The notes: a model not told the origin generated them from the letters alone. A stretch of DNA of 64,000 nt from Candidatus Aminicenantota bacterium (GCA_017999365.1 JAGNLW010000006.1:124001-188000); one strand, 5' to 3'; counted from the stretch's first letter, positions 7,786 through 16,416 are shown. Translations and numbers: made by a program.

Positions 7786-9586
7786 GGGGATCCTCCGGGC
7801 CGAGGGGGGGCCGGTCGGCCGCCTCGCAGCCGTCGCGGATGGCTTCGGCGAGGTCGAATTCGGGGACGAAATCCTCGCCCTTGCGGACCTTGGCTTCGTA
7901 CAGGTGGGGAAAGCCCTTCAGGGTCGTCAGGATGGGGTTCGGCGAGGTCTGGCCGAGGCCGCAGCGGCTGGTCGCCTTGACCAGCTTGCCCCAGGCCTCG
8001 AGGTCGCGGAGGTCGCCCTCCGTGCCGTGGCCCGCGGCGACCTTCTCGAACTTCTTCCTGAGCAGGACGTTCCCGGCCCGGCAGGGGACGCAGTAGCCGC
8101 AGGACTCGTCGACGAAGAAGTCCATGAAGTTGGCGACGACCTCGAGCAGATCGCGCCCGGGGCCGAAGACGATGACCGAGCCGCCCGTGGCCAGGTCGGA
8201 GAAGCAGATCCTGCGGCCGAAGCCGTCGGGGGCGACGCAGGTCCCGGACGGACCGCCGACCTGGACGGCCTGGGCCCCGGCGCCGCCGGCCATCTCGAGC
8301 AGTTCGGCCAGGGTCAGCCCGTAGGCGACCTCGTAGACGCCCGGCCGCTCGCAGTCGCCCGACACGCTCAGGAGCTTGGTGCCGGCCGACTGGACCGTGC
8401 CCATGGCTTTGAACCAGGCCGCGCCCTCGGCCAGGACCCGGGCCGCCGTGGCCAGGGTCTCGACGTTGTTGACCGTCGTCGGCCGGCCGCGGTAGCCGAC
8501 CGAGACGGGGAAGGGCGGCCGGTCGCGCGGCTCGCCGCGCTTGCCCTCGGCCGACTCGATGAGGGCGGATTCCTCGCCGCAGATGTAGGCCCCGGCGCCC
8601 GACTTGATCTCGATGTCGAAATCGAAGCCCTTGGCGCCGGCGACGCCGCGGCCGAGGAGCCCGTCCTTGCGGAGACCCGCCAGGACGGCCTCGAGGTGGG
8701 CCCGCAAGTAGGCGTACTCGGCCCGCAAATAGAGGACGCCGAGCTTGGCCCCGACGGCGTAGCCGGCGACCGTCATGCCCTCGAAGAGCAGGGGCGCCAG
8801 CTCGGTCAGGATGACCCGGTCCTTGAAGGTCCCGGGCTCGCCCTCGTCGGCGTTGCAAACGACGTAGTGCTCGGGGGCGTTCTCGCGCCGGCAGAACTCC
8901 CACTTGAGCCCGGTCGGGAAGCCGGCCCCGCCGCGGCCGAGGAGGCCGGACCTCTTGATCTCGTCGATGACCTGCTCGGGCTTCAGGGCCACGGCCTTGC
9001 GGACGGCCGCGCCCCTCTCGTGGGCGCCGAACAGGACCGGGCCGCGCCGGCGGATGTTGTTGACGACCATGGCCCGGACGAGGTCCGACCCGTTCTCCCC
9101 GTCGCCGAGCGGTTCGGCCAGGGAGGCGGCCGGCGTCCCGGCCCGCAGGCCGCGGACGAGGGCCCGGGCCCGGTCCGGGGTCAGGGAGGTGAAGACGACG
9201 CCGTCGACGAGGGCCGCCGGCTCCTGGTCGTTCATGCCGACGCACGAGGTCGGGAAGAGCCCGATCCGGCCGTCAGGGGAGACCTCCCCGAAGCGGCAGC
9301 CGGCCTCGGCCTCGAGGGCCGCGGCCACCGCGGCCCGGCCCTTCATGCGCGAGGTGACGGAGTCGTTGAGGTAGACGGTCGAAGCCCCCCGCGGCGCCAG
9401 GGAGAAGAAGTGGTAGAACGTGGCCGCGCCGCGGACCTCGGTCTCGGACAGCCCGAGGCGGGCGGCGATCCGGGCGACGGCTTCGTCGGAGACGCGGCCG
9501 GAGGCGGCCTGGACCTCCCGGAGGGCGTCGAGCAGGACGGCCGGGTCCTTGGGCTGGCGGGCGATGACGTCTTTGTCGTGTGTCAT
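7778..9586 (-). CDS. hoxF: Hydrogenase diaphorase subunit HoxF with degenerate NuoE-like N-terminal domain
   Basis: This subunit exchanges electrons with NAD(H) through FMN. Residues about 1-150 form a NuoE-like domain, but the usual first Cys pair is replaced by YLNDSVTS and only one Cys of the second pair remains (PTSCVG), so it probably holds no normal [2Fe-2S] cluster. The NuoF part has GRGGAGFPTG, the NAD motif CNADEGEPGTFKDR, and the 4Fe-4S ligands in DESCGYCVPC and RCGLGQ. With 602 residues it matches HoxF of the Ralstonia type, and no separate hoxE is present. First gene of the operon; a weak -10-like TACACT lies about 35 nt upstream on this strand with a poor -35. Confidence 0.95.
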   Translation of the reverse strand: MTHDKDVIARQPKDPAVLLDALREVQAASGRVSDEAVARIAARLGLSETEVRGAATFYHFFSLAPRGASTVYLNDSVTSRMKGRAAVAAALEAEAGCRFGEVSPDGRIGLFPTSCVGMNDQEPAALVDGVVFTSLTPDRARALVRGLRAGTPAASLAEPLGDGENGSDLVRAMVVNNIRRRGPVLFGAHERGAAVRKAVALKPEQVIDEIKRSGLLGRGGAGFPTGLKWEFCRRENAPEHYVVCNADEGEPGTFKDRVILTELAPLLFEGMTVAGYAVGAKLGVLYLRAEYAYLRAHLEAVLAGLRKDGLLGRGVAGAKGFDFDIEIKSGAGAYICGEESALIESAEGKRGEPRDRPPFPVSVGYRGRPTTVNNVETLATAARVLAEGAAWFKAMGTVQSAGTKLLSVSGDCERPGVYEVAYGLTLAELLEMAGGAGAQAVQVGGPSGTCVAPDGFGRRICFSDLATGGSVIVFGPGRDLLEVVANFMDFFVDESCGYCVPCRAGNVLLRKKFEKVAAGHGTEGDLRDLEAWGKLVKATSRCGLGQTSPNPILTTLKGFPHLYEAKVRKGEDFVPEFDLAEAIRDGCEAADRPPLGPEDPHE

Positions 9587-9678
9587 GGCGAACCCCGGTA
9601 TGGAGATCTAAAAGGCGGCTAGTGTAACACAAAAAATGGGAGTTGGGAACGGCCCGCCGGGCCCCGGCAGAAAAGGGC

Positions 9679-9708
9679 TTGATTTTGCCCCGTGGAACAA
9701 GTTATCAT
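9679..9708 (+). promoter_or_regulatory. Promoter of the 9750 lipoprotein gene
   Basis: TTGATT (9679-9684), 18 nt, TATCAT (9703-9708), ending 41 nt before the start codon. Confidence 0.6.
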
Positions 9709-9749
9709 TCCCCCAGAGAAGTCTCGGAACAGAACAGACAGGAGGTATC

Positions 9750-10442
9750 ATGCGGAAAAAGACACTGATCGTCCTCGGTGTTTTCCTCGCATTCTTCGTC
9801 ATCCAGGGATGCACGTCGGCGCCCGAGAAGACGCTGTTGAAGAAATACTTCAACGCCGTGACCATGAACGACAACGACACGATGTCGAGCATGGCCCTCG
9901 AGCCCTTCCAGCCCGAGCTCGGCTCTTGGAAGATCGTCAGCATCGGCGAAGAGAAGATCGAGCCCGCCTCTCTGCCCCAGCTGAACGCCGCCGAGATCGA
10001 GGCCAAGAAGGCCCAGGACGCCCAGATCGGCCCGACCATCGACGCCGACACGGCCGTCAAGGACGCCCAGTTCGAGATGGACACGACCCGGTCGGCTTCC
10101 GCCAAGGCCGCCCTCAAGAAGCAGGTCAATGAGCTCCAGGCCAAGTACGAAGCCGAGAACGCCAAGATGCAGGAGCTCAAGCGGGTCTACAACGCCGCGA
10201 AGACCGCCGCCGCCGCCGAGGAGGAGATGACGATGTTCTCCCTCGGCGCCCGCGAGCTGCCGACCGTCCGCGAGCTCGTCGGCGACGTCCACTCCAAGAT
10301 CGTCGAGATCGCCGTCACCAACCGGGCCGGCGCGACCAAGAACTACCGGCTCGAGATGAAACAGTACCTGCTCCGCGACGAGGCCAACAAGATCCCGCAC
10401 CGCGGCCGTTGGGTCATCATCCGGTTCGAGCCCCTCGCCTGA
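9750..10442 (+). CDS. Predicted lipoprotein of unknown function
   Basis: The 230-residue product starts with a short positively charged n-region, a hydrophobic stretch and a lipobox-like VIQGC (C21), so it is probably lipid-anchored on the outer face of the membrane. The rest is soluble; residues about 75-150 are Ala/Lys/Glu-rich and likely helical or coiled-coil. I do not recognise a family. The ATG at 9750 follows GGAGG by 4 nt and is preferred over an in-frame ATG at 9636, which precedes the promoter. It is divergent from the hydrogenase operon and is followed by a hairpin overlapping its stop codon. Confidence 0.8.
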   Translation: MRKKTLIVLGVFLAFFVIQGCTSAPEKTLLKKYFNAVTMNDNDTMSSMALEPFQPELGSWKIVSIGEEKIEPASLPQLNAAEIEAKKAQDAQIGPTIDADTAVKDAQFEMDTTRSASAKAALKKQVNELQAKYEAENAKMQELKRVYNAAKTAAAAEEEMTMFSLGARELPTVRELVGDVHSKIVEIAVTNRAGATKNYRLEMKQYLLRDEANKIPHRGRWVIIRFEPLA

Positions 10443-10460
10443 GGGGCTCGGGCCTTTCTC
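10428..10460 (+). terminator. Intrinsic terminator of the lipoprotein gene
   Basis: An 8-bp stem GAGCCCCT/AGGGGCTC (10428-10435 and 10442-10449) with a 6-nt loop spans the stop codon and is followed by a pyrimidine tract CCTTTCTCTCC. Confidence 0.55.
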
Positions 10461-10471
10461 TCCGCCGCGAT

Positions 10472-10499
10472 TTGACTCTTTTCCCCGCCTCACTATAAT
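10472..10499 (+). promoter_or_regulatory. Promoter of the tRNA-Lys/tRNA-Glu unit
   Basis: TTGACT (10472-10477), 16 nt, TATAAT (10494-10499), ending 12 nt before tRNA-Lys. Confidence 0.75.
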
Positions 10500-10511
10500 A
10501 GGCTTTTTTCC

Positions 10512-10583
10512 GGGCCGTTAGCTCAGCGGTAGAGCACCGGCCTTTTAAGCCGGGTGTCGCTGGTTCGAATCCAGCACGGCTCA
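10512..10583 (+). tRNA. tRNA-Lys (anticodon TTT)
   Basis: A complete cloverleaf: acceptor GGGCCGT pairs with ACGGCTC (one G-U), D arm GCTC/GAGC, anticodon loop CTTTTAA, T arm with GGTTCGAATCC, discriminator A. CCA is not encoded. Confidence 0.96.
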
Positions 10584-10592
10584 CGTCGTCCC

Positions 10593-10665
10593 GCCCCTGT
10601 CGTCTAGAGGCCCAGGACACTGCCCTTTCAAGGCGGCAACACGGGTTCGAATCCCGTCGGGGGCG
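10593..10665 (+). tRNA. tRNA-Glu (anticodon TTC)
   Basis: Acceptor GCCCCTG pairs with CGGGGGC, anticodon loop CTTTCAA, T arm GGGTTCGAATCCC, discriminator G; the D arm has the GTCTAGAGG form typical of tRNA-Glu. CCA is not encoded. Nine nt after tRNA-Lys, so cotranscribed. Confidence 0.95.
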
Positions 10666-10696
10666 CTTCCCTTCTCGCGGCCCGGAGATCGCTGAA

Positions 10697-10762
10697 GATA
10701 TTTCGCAGAACTCCAGCTTCGAGTCGCTCAGCTGGAGTTCTGCCTCCTCCGCCCGCTGCGCG
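10697..10762. repeat. 66-nt palindromic repeat, copy 1
   Basis: Begins GATATTTCGCAGAA and ends CTCCTCCGCCCGCTGCGCG. The core is a perfect 14-bp inverted repeat GCAGAACTCCAGCT (10705-10718) / AGCTGGAGTTCTGC (10730-10743) with an 11-nt loop. It lies 32 nt downstream of tRNA-Glu. Confidence 0.85.
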
Positions 10763-10790
10763 TTTAAATCCAAGAAAACACCTTGATTCC

Positions 10791-10856
10791 GATATTTCGC
10801 AGAAACCCGGCTACGCGTATCTCCGCCGGGTTTCTGCCTCCTCCGCCCGCTGCGCG
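10791..10856. repeat. 66-nt palindromic repeat, copy 2 (different arms)
   Basis: Same outer blocks and exactly the same length as copy 1, but the stem is a different 13-bp palindrome, GCAGAAACCCGGC (10799-10811) / GCCGGGTTTCTGC (10825-10837). Both arms changed together so pairing is kept. Confidence 0.85.
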
Positions 10857-10881
10857 GAAGAGCCGGAAAACACCTATTTAA

Positions 10882-10947
10882 GATATTTCGCAGAACTCCA
10901 GCTTCGAGTCGCTCAGCTGGAGTTCTGCCTCCTCCGCTCGCTTCGCG
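10882..10947. repeat. 66-nt palindromic repeat, copy 3
   Basis: Core identical to copy 1 (stems 10890-10903 / 10915-10928); its right end differs and forms an extra small hairpin GCTCGC-TTC-GCGAGC (10936-10950). It lies 11 nt from the 3' end of tRNA-Val on the other strand. Confidence 0.85.
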
Positions 10948-10957
10948 AGCTCCGGGA

Positions 10958-11029
10958 TGGGCGGTGCAGGGGTCGAACCTGCCACCCTCGGCTTGTAAAA
11001 CCGACGCTCTACCGCTGAGCTAACCGCCC
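10958..11029 (-). tRNA. tRNA-Val (anticodon TAC)
   Basis: On the minus strand: acceptor GGGCGGT pairs with ACCGCCC, D arm GCTC/GAGC, anticodon loop TTTACAA, T arm GCAGG/CCTGC with loop TTCGACC, discriminator A, no encoded CCA. Convergent with tRNA-Lys/Glu. Confidence 0.95.
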
Positions 11030-11103
11030 GAAAAGCGAGTCAAGCGTAGAGAAACGGCCCCCGCCTGTCAAGGCCGCCAGGCCTCTGGAATTCGGGGCCA
11101 CAG

Positions 11104-11158
11104 GGAATTCTCGGGACACGATCCCTTTTCAAGAGAAAAGGGTCATGTCCCGAATTCC
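11104..11158. repeat. Dispersed palindrome family A, copy 1 (GGGACA-type)
   Basis: Imperfect inverted repeat: left arm GGAATTC..GGGACACGATCCCTTTTC, 4-nt loop, right arm GAAAAGGGTCATGTCCCGAATTCC. The GGGACA(T/C)G..GTCCC ends recur at 37944 and 42123. It lies in the gap between tRNA-Val and rplU (11030-11211), which holds nothing else I recognise. Confidence 0.75.
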
Positions 11159-11211
11159 CAACCGCCCCGAATTCCACCGGCCCGGTCCGCGGGTCTCCCC
11201 GGGCCGGCCAT

Positions 11212-11240
11212 TTGACTTCCGGCCTCCCCTATGCTAAATT
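11212..11240 (+). promoter_or_regulatory. Promoter of rplU-rpmA-obgE-nadD-rsfS
   Basis: TTGACT (11212-11217), 17 nt, TAAATT (11235-11240), with about 35 nt of leader before rplU. Confidence 0.7.
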
Positions 11241-11281
11241 TATCGTTCCATTTTTTTATCTTTTCCGAAGGGTAGGCCACC

Positions 11282-11803
11282 ATGTACGCAGTGATCCTGA
11301 CCGGCGGCAAGCAGTACCGCGTCAAGGAAGGGGACGTCCTGTCCGTCGAGAAGCTGGCCCTCGAGCCCGGCCGCAAGGCCCACTTCGACCGCGTCCTGCT
11401 CATCGAGGACGGCGACAAGGTCCTCGTCGGCACCCCCGTCCTCGACGACGCCATGGTCCTCGGCCTCGTCCTCGAGAACTTCAAGGACGAGAAGGTCCTC
11501 GTTTTCAAGAAGAAGAGAAGGAAACAGTACCGCCGGACCAAGGGCCACCGGCAGCAGCTGACCAAGGTCCGCATCACCCGGATCACCCCCGACCGGACGA
11601 CCATCACGGCCGCCGACCTGGCCGAGGAGAAGCCGGCCCCGGTCGAGACGCCCGCCCCGGCCCCCAAGCCCAAGAAGGCCGCCCCCGCGCCGGCCCCGGC
11701 CGCCGCGCCCGCCAAGGGCAAGGCCAAGCCGGCCGCCAAGAAACCCGCCCCCAAGGCCGCCGCGAAGCCGGTCGCCCCGAAGAAGAAAACGACCAAGGAG
11801 TAA
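11282..11803 (+). CDS. rplU: 50S ribosomal protein L21 with long Ala/Pro/Lys tail
   Basis: Residues 1 to about 103 are a normal L21, starting MYAVILTGGKQYRV and containing the basic KKKRRKQYRRTKGHRQ loop that contacts 23S rRNA. A low-complexity tail of about 65 residues rich in Ala, Pro and Lys follows, making 173 residues against the usual ~103. The tail is likely disordered and basic. First gene of the rplU-rpmA-obgE unit, the classical order. GGTAGG upstream serves as the ribosome binding site. Confidence 0.97.
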   Translation: MYAVILTGGKQYRVKEGDVLSVEKLALEPGRKAHFDRVLLIEDGDKVLVGTPVLDDAMVLGLVLENFKDEKVLVFKKKRRKQYRRTKGHRQQLTKVRITRITPDRTTITAADLAEEKPAPVETPAPAPKPKKAAPAPAPAAAPAKGKAKPAAKKPAPKAAAKPVAPKKKTTKE

Positions 11804-11806
11804 GCC

Positions 11807-12061
11807 ATGGCCCATAAGAAAGCCGGCGGAGCCGGAAAGAACGGACGCGACAGCGCGGGGAAGAGGCTCGGCGTCAAGCGCCATGGCGGCCAGAAGATCA
11901 ACGCCGGATCGATCATCATCCGCCAGCGGGGCACGCCCATCAAGCCCGGCCTGAACGTCGGCCGGGCCAAGGACGACACCCTCTTCGCCCTGGTCACGGG
12001 GACCGTCGCGTTCGCCGAAAAGGGCCGCAAGGGGAAGGTCGTCTCCGTCCTGCCCGCCTGA
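11807..12061 (+). CDS. rpmA: 50S ribosomal protein L27
   Basis: The 84-residue product starts [16 protein letters not shown], the glycine- and lysine-rich end that reaches towards the peptidyl transferase centre, and has the conserved GVKRHGGQ and [10 protein letters not shown] segments. There is no N-terminal extension needing cleavage as in Firmicutes. It starts 3 nt after rplU with an AGGAG site inside the end of that gene. Confidence 0.98.
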   Translation: MAHKKAGGAGKNGRDSAGKRLGVKRHGGQKINAGSIIIRQRGTPIKPGLNVGRAKDDTLFALVTGTVAFAEKGRKGKVVSVLPA

Positions 12062-12079
12062 GGAGGAGCCCGCCCTCCG

Positions 12080-13134
<1,055 letters not shown>

Positions 13135-13135
<1 letters not shown>

Positions 13136-13791
13136 TGGAGACGATCGGGCTGTTCGGCGGGACCTTCGATCCTTTCCACCTCGGCCACCTCCGGGCCGCC
13201 GCCGAGGTCCGCCGCCGGACGGGCCTGGACCGCATCCTGTTCATCCCTTCCTACCTTCCGCCGCACAAGGCCCGGGGCGCCGCGGCGCCGGCCGCCGACC
13301 GCCTGAGGATGGTCGAGCTGGCCTGCCGCCGCCGGAAGGGATTCGAGGCCTCGGCCATCGAGGTCGAGGACCGCGGCACCTCGTACTCCATCCTGACCCT
13401 GCGGAAGGTCAAGGCCCTCTATCCGCGGGCCCGCCTGTTCTTCATCCTGGGCGTCGACGCCTTCCTCGAGATCGGGACCTGGCGCGAGTACGAGAAGGTC
13501 CTCGCGGAGTGCGGGTTCATCGTCACGGGCCGGCCGGGGTACGACCTCGGGCGGGCCCGGGGCGTCCTCGGCGGGAGGCTGGGAAGGGCCATCGGGCCGC
13601 TCGCGTCCCCCGGGAGCCTGGCGGGCGGGGCGCCGCGGCTTCCGCGCGTCATCCTCCTGCCCATCCGGGCCCTGGACGTCTCGTCCACGGCCGTCCGGGC
13701 CAGGGTCCGGAGCGGCCGGTCCATCGACGGCCTCGTGCCCCCGGCCGTGGCCGCCTACATCCGTGAACGCCAACTTTACCGAGGTCGATAG
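13135..13791 (+). CDS. nadD: Nicotinate-nucleotide adenylyltransferase
   Basis: Transfers AMP from ATP to nicotinate mononucleotide in NAD synthesis. The 218-residue protein has the nucleotidyltransferase signature GGTFDPFHLGHL at the N-terminus and the SSTAVRARVRSG motif near the C-terminus. The ATG overlaps the obgE stop by one base. NadE, the last step of the same pathway, is encoded at 17210-18028. Confidence 0.96.
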
Positions 13792-13796
13792 GAGCC

Positions 13797-14168
13797 ATGG
13801 CCGAAGAGAAGAAAAAACGGTTCACCAAGAGAAGCCTGCCCGCGCCGGTCCGCCTGGCCGTCGAGGCCTGCCTGGCCCGCAAGGCCGAGGACCTCTGCGT
13901 CCTCGACCTCCGGGAGCTGTCGTCGTTCACGGACTTCTTCCTGGTCACGAACGGCAACTCGTCCCGCCAGAACGCGGCCGTGGCCGAGGCCGTCGAGGCC
14001 GCCCTCAAACCGGCCGGCCTCCGGCCCCTGAGCGTCGAGGGCCGCGAGTCGGCCGAGTGGGTCCTCCTCGACTACGGCTCCCTGGTCGTCCACGTCTTCT
14101 CCCGGGCGGCGCGGGAGCACTACGCCCTGGAGAAGCTCTGGGGCGACGCGCCCCGGGTCGATTTCTAG
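13797..14168 (+). CDS. rsfS: Ribosomal silencing factor RsfS
   Basis: Binds L14 and blocks 30S-50S joining during starvation. The 123 residues show the family features: ED..VLDLRELSSFTDFFLV and the DYGSLVVHVFSRAARE..YALEKLWGD stretch. It follows nadD by 5 nt, the common nadD-rsfS order. A basic N-terminal extension KKKRFTKR is present. Confidence 0.97.
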   Translation: MAEEKKKRFTKRSLPAPVRLAVEACLARKAEDLCVLDLRELSSFTDFFLVTNGNSSRQNAAVAEAVEAALKPAGLRPLSVEGRESAEWVLLDYGSLVVHVFSRAAREHYALEKLWGDAPRVDF

Positions 14169-14231
14169 GCCCGCCGCCGGCCCCGGCCTTGTTCCCCCGC
14201 CCGGGGGCCCCCGCGGGAGCGCCCCGAGGGG

Positions 14232-14260
14232 TTGACAAGCCGGGGTCGAATCGCTATTGT
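14232..14260 (+). promoter_or_regulatory. Promoter of rlmH-dksA-like-comF
   Basis: TTGACA (14232-14237), 17 nt, TATTGT (14255-14260). Transcription should start near 14267, only about 12 nt before the rlmH ATG. Confidence 0.75.
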
Positions 14261-14278
14261 TTGAGGGCGTTTTCGGCG

Positions 14279-14746
14279 ATGAGGTTGAAATTCCTTTGGC
14301 CCGGCCGGACGAAGAGTCCCGAGTTACGGGGGTTGGTGGGCTTCTACCAGGCGCGCATCCGGCCGTTCGCGTCCTGCGAGATCGTCGAAACGCGCCAGGC
14401 CCGCGGGATCGACGAGAGCCAGGCCGGGCGCATCAAGGATCTCGAGGCCGCCTCCTTCGGGAAGCACCTCGACGGCGCCTACCTGATCTGTCTCGACGAC
14501 CGCGGCAAGGAGATGACGTCCGATGAGTTCGCCCGTTTCCTCGGCGCCCGCGGGCGGGAGTCCGGCCGGCCGGTGGTCTTCGCGGTCGGCGGCTTCCTGG
14601 GCCTCGCGGACGCGGTCCTGGAGGGGGCGGACATGAGGTTATCGCTCTCGCGGATGACGTTCTCGCACGAGCTCGCCCGCGTTCTCCTGCTCGAGCAGGT
14701 CTACCGGGCCCTGACCATCATCGGGGGCCGGCACTACGCCAAATGA
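14279..14746 (+). CDS. rlmH: 23S rRNA (pseudouridine1915-N3)-methyltransferase RlmH
   Basis: SPOUT-type methyltransferase acting on helix 69 of 23S rRNA. Starting at the ATG at 14279 the product is 155 residues, the normal size. The knot region reads VVFAVGGFLGL, and the end LARVLLLEQVYRALTIIGGRHY corresponds to the family's C-terminal QLYRA..I..G.PYH motif. There is no evident ribosome binding site and the predicted leader is very short, so it may be translated from a nearly leaderless RNA. The frame continues upstream but that part is the antisense-like shadow of rsfS. Confidence 0.93.
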   Translation: MRLKFLWPGRTKSPELRGLVGFYQARIRPFASCEIVETRQARGIDESQAGRIKDLEAASFGKHLDGAYLICLDDRGKEMTSDEFARFLGARGRESGRPVVFAVGGFLGLADAVLEGADMRLSLSRMTFSHELARVLLLEQVYRALTIIGGRHYAK

Positions 14747-14757
14747 AGGGATTGCCG

Positions 14758-15129
14758 ATGGCCAAGAAGCTGAACAAGAAGGAAAAGGACGAGTTCCGGA
14801 AGCTGCTCGCCGCCAAGAAGGAGGGCATCATCCGTAAGCTGACCGACACCATCACCGAGAGCAAGGAGATGGAGTCCAACGTAGCCCAGGATCTCGTCGA
14901 CAAGGCCGAGACCTCCTACACCAAGGAATTCCTGCTCAGCCTGACCGACGGCGAGCGCGAGACGCTCCTGCTCATCGACGAGGCCCTGCGGCGCCTCGAG
15001 CACGGCGAGTTCGGCGTCTGCCAGACCTGCGGCAAGGAGATCGGCGCCAAGCGCATCGTCGCCATCCCCTGGACGCCCACCTGCATCGATTGCCAGGAGA
15101 AGGCCGAGCGAGAACAGAACGAGCCGTGA
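14758..15129 (+). CDS. DksA/TraR family zinc-finger protein
   Basis: The 123-residue product has a helical N-terminal half and a C-terminal four-cysteine zinc finger (CQTCGKEI ... CIDCQ), as in DksA/TraR-like regulators that bind RNA polymerase through the secondary channel. The N-terminal hairpin is shorter than in E. coli DksA. An in-frame ATG at 14743 overlaps the rlmH stop, but the ATG at 14758 has an AAGGG site at good spacing and is preferred. Whether it responds to ppGpp cannot be read from the sequence. Confidence 0.9.
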   Translation: MAKKLNKKEKDEFRKLLAAKKEGIIRKLTDTITESKEMESNVAQDLVDKAETSYTKEFLLSLTDGERETLLLIDEALRRLEHGEFGVCQTCGKEIGAKRIVAIPWTPTCIDCQEKAEREQNEP

Positions 15130-15872
15130 ACGGGCCCTTCCGGGCCCGGGCCTCGGCCCTGGCCAAGCTGGCCGAACTCCTCCTCTTCCCGTCCTTCTGC
15201 CGCCTCTGCCGCGAACCGCTCGACACGCCCGGGGAGAGGATCGTCTGCGGCGGCTGCCTGGGCCGGCTCGAGCCGCGGACCGGGCCGGCCTGCGTCCGCT
15301 GCGGCCGTTTCCTCGACACGGCGGGCGCCGAGCCCGTCTGCGGCCGCTGCCTCGAGAGGGAGCCGGCCTACGCCGTCCACCGCTCCTGCGGCCTCTACGG
15401 CGGGACCCTGAAGGAGGTCATCCTGCTCTTCAAGTACCGCCGGTACGCGCCGCTCGGCCGGCCCCTGGCCCGCTACGCGGACGGCTGCCTGGGGACCGAC
15501 GGCCGGCTGTGGGCCGGCGCCGACGCCCTCGTCCCCGTGCCCCTGCACCCGGCCCGCCGCCGGGAGCGGGGCTTCAATCAATCCCGTCTCCTGGCCTCCG
15601 AGCTGGGCCGGCTCCGGGGCCTCGCCGTCCTCGACGGCGTCCTGGTCAAGACGCGCAACGCTCCGGCCCAGGCGGGCCTGAAGGCCGCCGAACGGGAGAG
15701 GAACGTCCGGCGGACCTACGCCGTGCGGCGCGCGGACCGCGTCGCCGGCCAGGTCCTTGTCCTTGTGGACGACGTCACCACGACCGGGGCGACCCTGCGG
15801 GAATGCGCCCGCGTTCTCGTCGAGGCCGGGGCCCGCGAAGTCCGGGCTGTCACTCTCGCCCAAGCCGTATAA
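15126..15872 (+). CDS. comF: ComF family phosphoribosyltransferase-like protein
   Basis: The 248-residue product has an N-terminal zinc-binding region with several CxxC pairs (CRLC, CGGC, CVRCG, CGRC) and a C-terminal PRTase domain with the PRPP motif VLVDDVTTTGATL. ComF proteins are linked to DNA uptake and recombination in naturally competent bacteria. GTG at 15126 overlaps the stop of the DksA-like gene (GTGA); an ATG at 15090 in the same frame lies inside that gene and is less likely. Confidence 0.92.
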   Translation: MNGPFRARASALAKLAELLLFPSFCRLCREPLDTPGERIVCGGCLGRLEPRTGPACVRCGRFLDTAGAEPVCGRCLEREPAYAVHRSCGLYGGTLKEVILLFKYRRYAPLGRPLARYADGCLGTDGRLWAGADALVPVPLHPARRRERGFNQSRLLASELGRLRGLAVLDGVLVKTRNAPAQAGLKAAERERNVRRTYAVRRADRVAGQVLVLVDDVTTTGATLRECARVLVEAGAREVRAVTLAQAV

Positions 15873-15876
15873 AAAA

Positions 15877-15902
15877 AAGGCGGCTCCGGGAGGAGCCGCC
15901 TT
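15877..15902 (-). terminator. Intrinsic terminator of hsp20
   Basis: An 11-bp stem AAGGCGGCTCC/GGAGCCGCCTT (15877-15887, 15892-15902) with a 4-nt loop is followed on the minus strand by eight T. It lies 5 nt after comF and may also stop comF transcripts, but on the plus strand there is no T-tract. Confidence 0.85.
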
Positions 15903-15920
15903 GTCTGGGGAAGTGGCGCG

Positions 15921-16397
15921 TTACTTCTTGGCCTTGTCGGCCTGGGCCGCGATGGGCTTGAGGATCTTGACCTTGCGGGGCTTGAGCTCGGCCCGCTTGG
16001 GCATGCGGATCTTGAGGACGCCGTTCTCGTGCTCGGCCTCGATCCGGTCCTGGTCGATGTAGCTCGGCAGGGCGAAGGAGCGGAAGAAGGAGCCGTAGGA
16101 CCGCTCGATGCGGTGGTAGTTCTCCTCCTTGGTCTCCTTCTCGAACTTGCGCTCGCCGCGCAGGGTCAGGTTGTTGTCCTCGACCTTGATCTCGACGTCC
16201 TTCTCTTCGACGCCGGGGATCTCGGCGCTGAGGACGACCTCGTTCTCGGTCTCGTAGATGTCGACCGAGGGCGCCCAGGAATGGGTCATGAGGTCCTTGT
16301 CCTCGCCCTTCTGGGTCGCCATGTCCTCGAACAGCCGGTTCATCCTGTCCCTCAGGGTGACCATGTCCCGATAGGGATCCCATCTGATAATAGCCAT
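15921..16397 (-). CDS. Hsp20/alpha-crystallin family small heat shock protein
   Basis: ATP-independent holdase that binds unfolding proteins. The 158 residues start MAIIRWDPYRDM; the alpha-crystallin domain runs from about 45 to 140 with VDIYETENEVVLSAEIPGV and the closing GVLKIRMPK motif. A Lys-rich C-terminal tail follows, and no clear IxI motif other than KVKILKPI is visible. It is a single-gene unit with a strong promoter and its own terminator. Confidence 0.96.
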   Translation of the reverse strand: MAIIRWDPYRDMVTLRDRMNRLFEDMATQKGEDKDLMTHSWAPSVDIYETENEVVLSAEIPGVEEKDVEIKVEDNNLTLRGERKFEKETKEENYHRIERSYGSFFRSFALPSYIDQDRIEAEHENGVLKIRMPKRAELKPRKVKILKPIAAQADKAKK

Positions 16398-16416
16398 CGG
16401 TTACCTCCGTGTTTTT

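Noticed and set aside
10417..10773. A 118-codon minus-strand open frame over the tRNA region
   Set aside because: It is the classical antisense-of-tRNA artefact (segments such as GFEPATPGLKG arise from reading tRNAs backwards) and it also covers the palindromic repeats.
10697..10947. CRISPR array
   Set aside because: Three 66-nt palindromes with unequal, non-spacer-like gaps and no cas genes; the repeats themselves are long hairpins with variable arms.
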